From: Clostridiales bacterium
Lineage (GTDB): Bacteria > Bacillota > Clostridia > Oscillospirales > QAMX01
Direction: 5' to 3'
Length of the DNA stretch: 39,144 bases
NCBI GenBank assembly: GCA_016303065.1
Contig: JAEDMJ010000017.1
Span: 1-39,144, forward strand
Shown here: positions 39,045 to 39,144 of the stretch, in pieces
Layout of the letters: the number at the start of each line of letters is the position of its first letter
Numbering within the stretch: the first letter of the stretch is position 1
Program-made: the position numbers and the translations under genes
Notes under the pieces: generated by a model
What the model was told of the DNA's origin: nothing
What the model saw: only the letters and a program-made list of their open reading frames with translations
Databases searched by the model: none

Positions 39045-39144
39045 ATGCGGGTTTTCTGTGTGCGCTGCTCCGACATCGAACAGAACGAGGCGCGGCAGCT
39101 TAAAATGGCAGAGGAACAGAACGAGGCGCGGCAGCTTAAAATGG
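39045..39144 (+). CDS. Serine recombinase (resolvase/invertase family), 5' fragment
   Basis: Only the first 33 codons are in the window. They read MRVFCVRCSDIEQNEARQLK, matching the catalytic N-terminus of serine recombinases (Y-x-R-V-S-T-x-x-Q-N-x-x-R-Q), with the nucleophilic Ser at residue 9 and the conserved Arg at residue 7. The usual Val before Ser is Cys and the Thr after it is Asp. A GAGGGAG site precedes the ATG. The segment EQNEARQLKMAE is then duplicated by a 36-bp tandem repeat, which would insert 12 residues in the first helix and might disable the protein unless it is an assembly artefact. Confidence 0.8.
   Translation, partial: MRVFCVRCSDIEQNEARQLKMAEEQNEARQLKM
39078..39144 (+). 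repeat. 36-bp tandem duplication at the window edge
   Basis: The unit starting GAACAGAACGAGGCGCGGCA (39078) repeats exactly from 39114 for the remaining 31 bases of the window. The period is 36 bp, so the frame is kept. Confidence 0.9.

Overview
The window looks like a chromosomal piece of an uncultured Clostridia-type Firmicute, probably a gut member of the Oscillospirales/Ruminococcaceae or a neighbouring order. Three things suggest this: the order miaB-mutS-mutL-miaA-hfq followed by sepF-yggT-divIVA-like-lspA-rluD; strong AGGAGG ribosome binding sites with frequent TTG/GTG starts; and vegetative promoters with a 17-bp spacer that very often carry an extended -10 (TGn). Base composition is moderately GC-rich until about 37.9 kb and clearly AT-rich after that. 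No tRNA, rRNA or CRISPR array was seen.

Layout. 0-1.3 kb: 3' part of a GH95 alpha-L-fucosidase-type enzyme. 1.3-3.2 kb: rpsB-tsf. 3.4-4.6 kb (minus): unknown membrane protein, divergent from the next operon with overlapping promoters. 4.7-13.3 kb: miaB-mutS-mutL-miaA-hfq and a HlyD-like envelope protein (tRNA A37 modification, mismatch repair, RNA chaperone). 13.3-17.1 kb: sepF, yggT, a DivIVA-domain protein, lspA and an RluD-type synthase, closed by a strong terminator. 17.2-19.4 kb: ArsR-type regulator and ABC exporter. 19.7-20.6 kb: stand-alone E2-acyltransferase-like protein with a changed active site. 20.7-23.0 kb (minus): isomerase-like TIM barrel plus phosphoesterase, and an unknown protein. 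23.1-24.0 kb: SanA/YdcF-type protein and a small DUF3006-like protein.

24.06-30.4 kb is the most interesting region. A consensus promoter is followed by a cobalamin riboswitch with a visible terminator/antiterminator platform. It controls six genes: a small conserved protein; a secreted, membrane-anchored DUF4430 (transcobalamin beta-domain-like) protein; a 517-residue protein joining an alpha/alpha-barrel of the prenyltransferase/transcobalamin type to a C-terminal DUF4430 domain through a two-helix membrane hairpin; and a full ECF transporter (T, fused A-A, S). I read this as a B12-repressed corrinoid uptake system whose surface receptor has the two-domain layout of animal transcobalamin/intrinsic factor.

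30.4-34.4 kb: AlkD-like protein (minus) and pflA-pflB behind a perfect consensus promoter and a ZTP (pfl-motif) riboswitch with its terminator. 34.4-37.6 kb: GNAT acetyltransferase, a palindrome-rich intergenic segment, a structured leader RNA before a four-helix membrane protein, and a GH43 enzyme (minus). 37.9-39.1 kb: an AT-rich segment with an unknown membrane protein (minus) and the start of a serine recombinase that runs off the window, preceded by a perfect 22-bp palindrome and carrying a 36-bp tandem duplication at the edge. This is probably the border of a mobile element.
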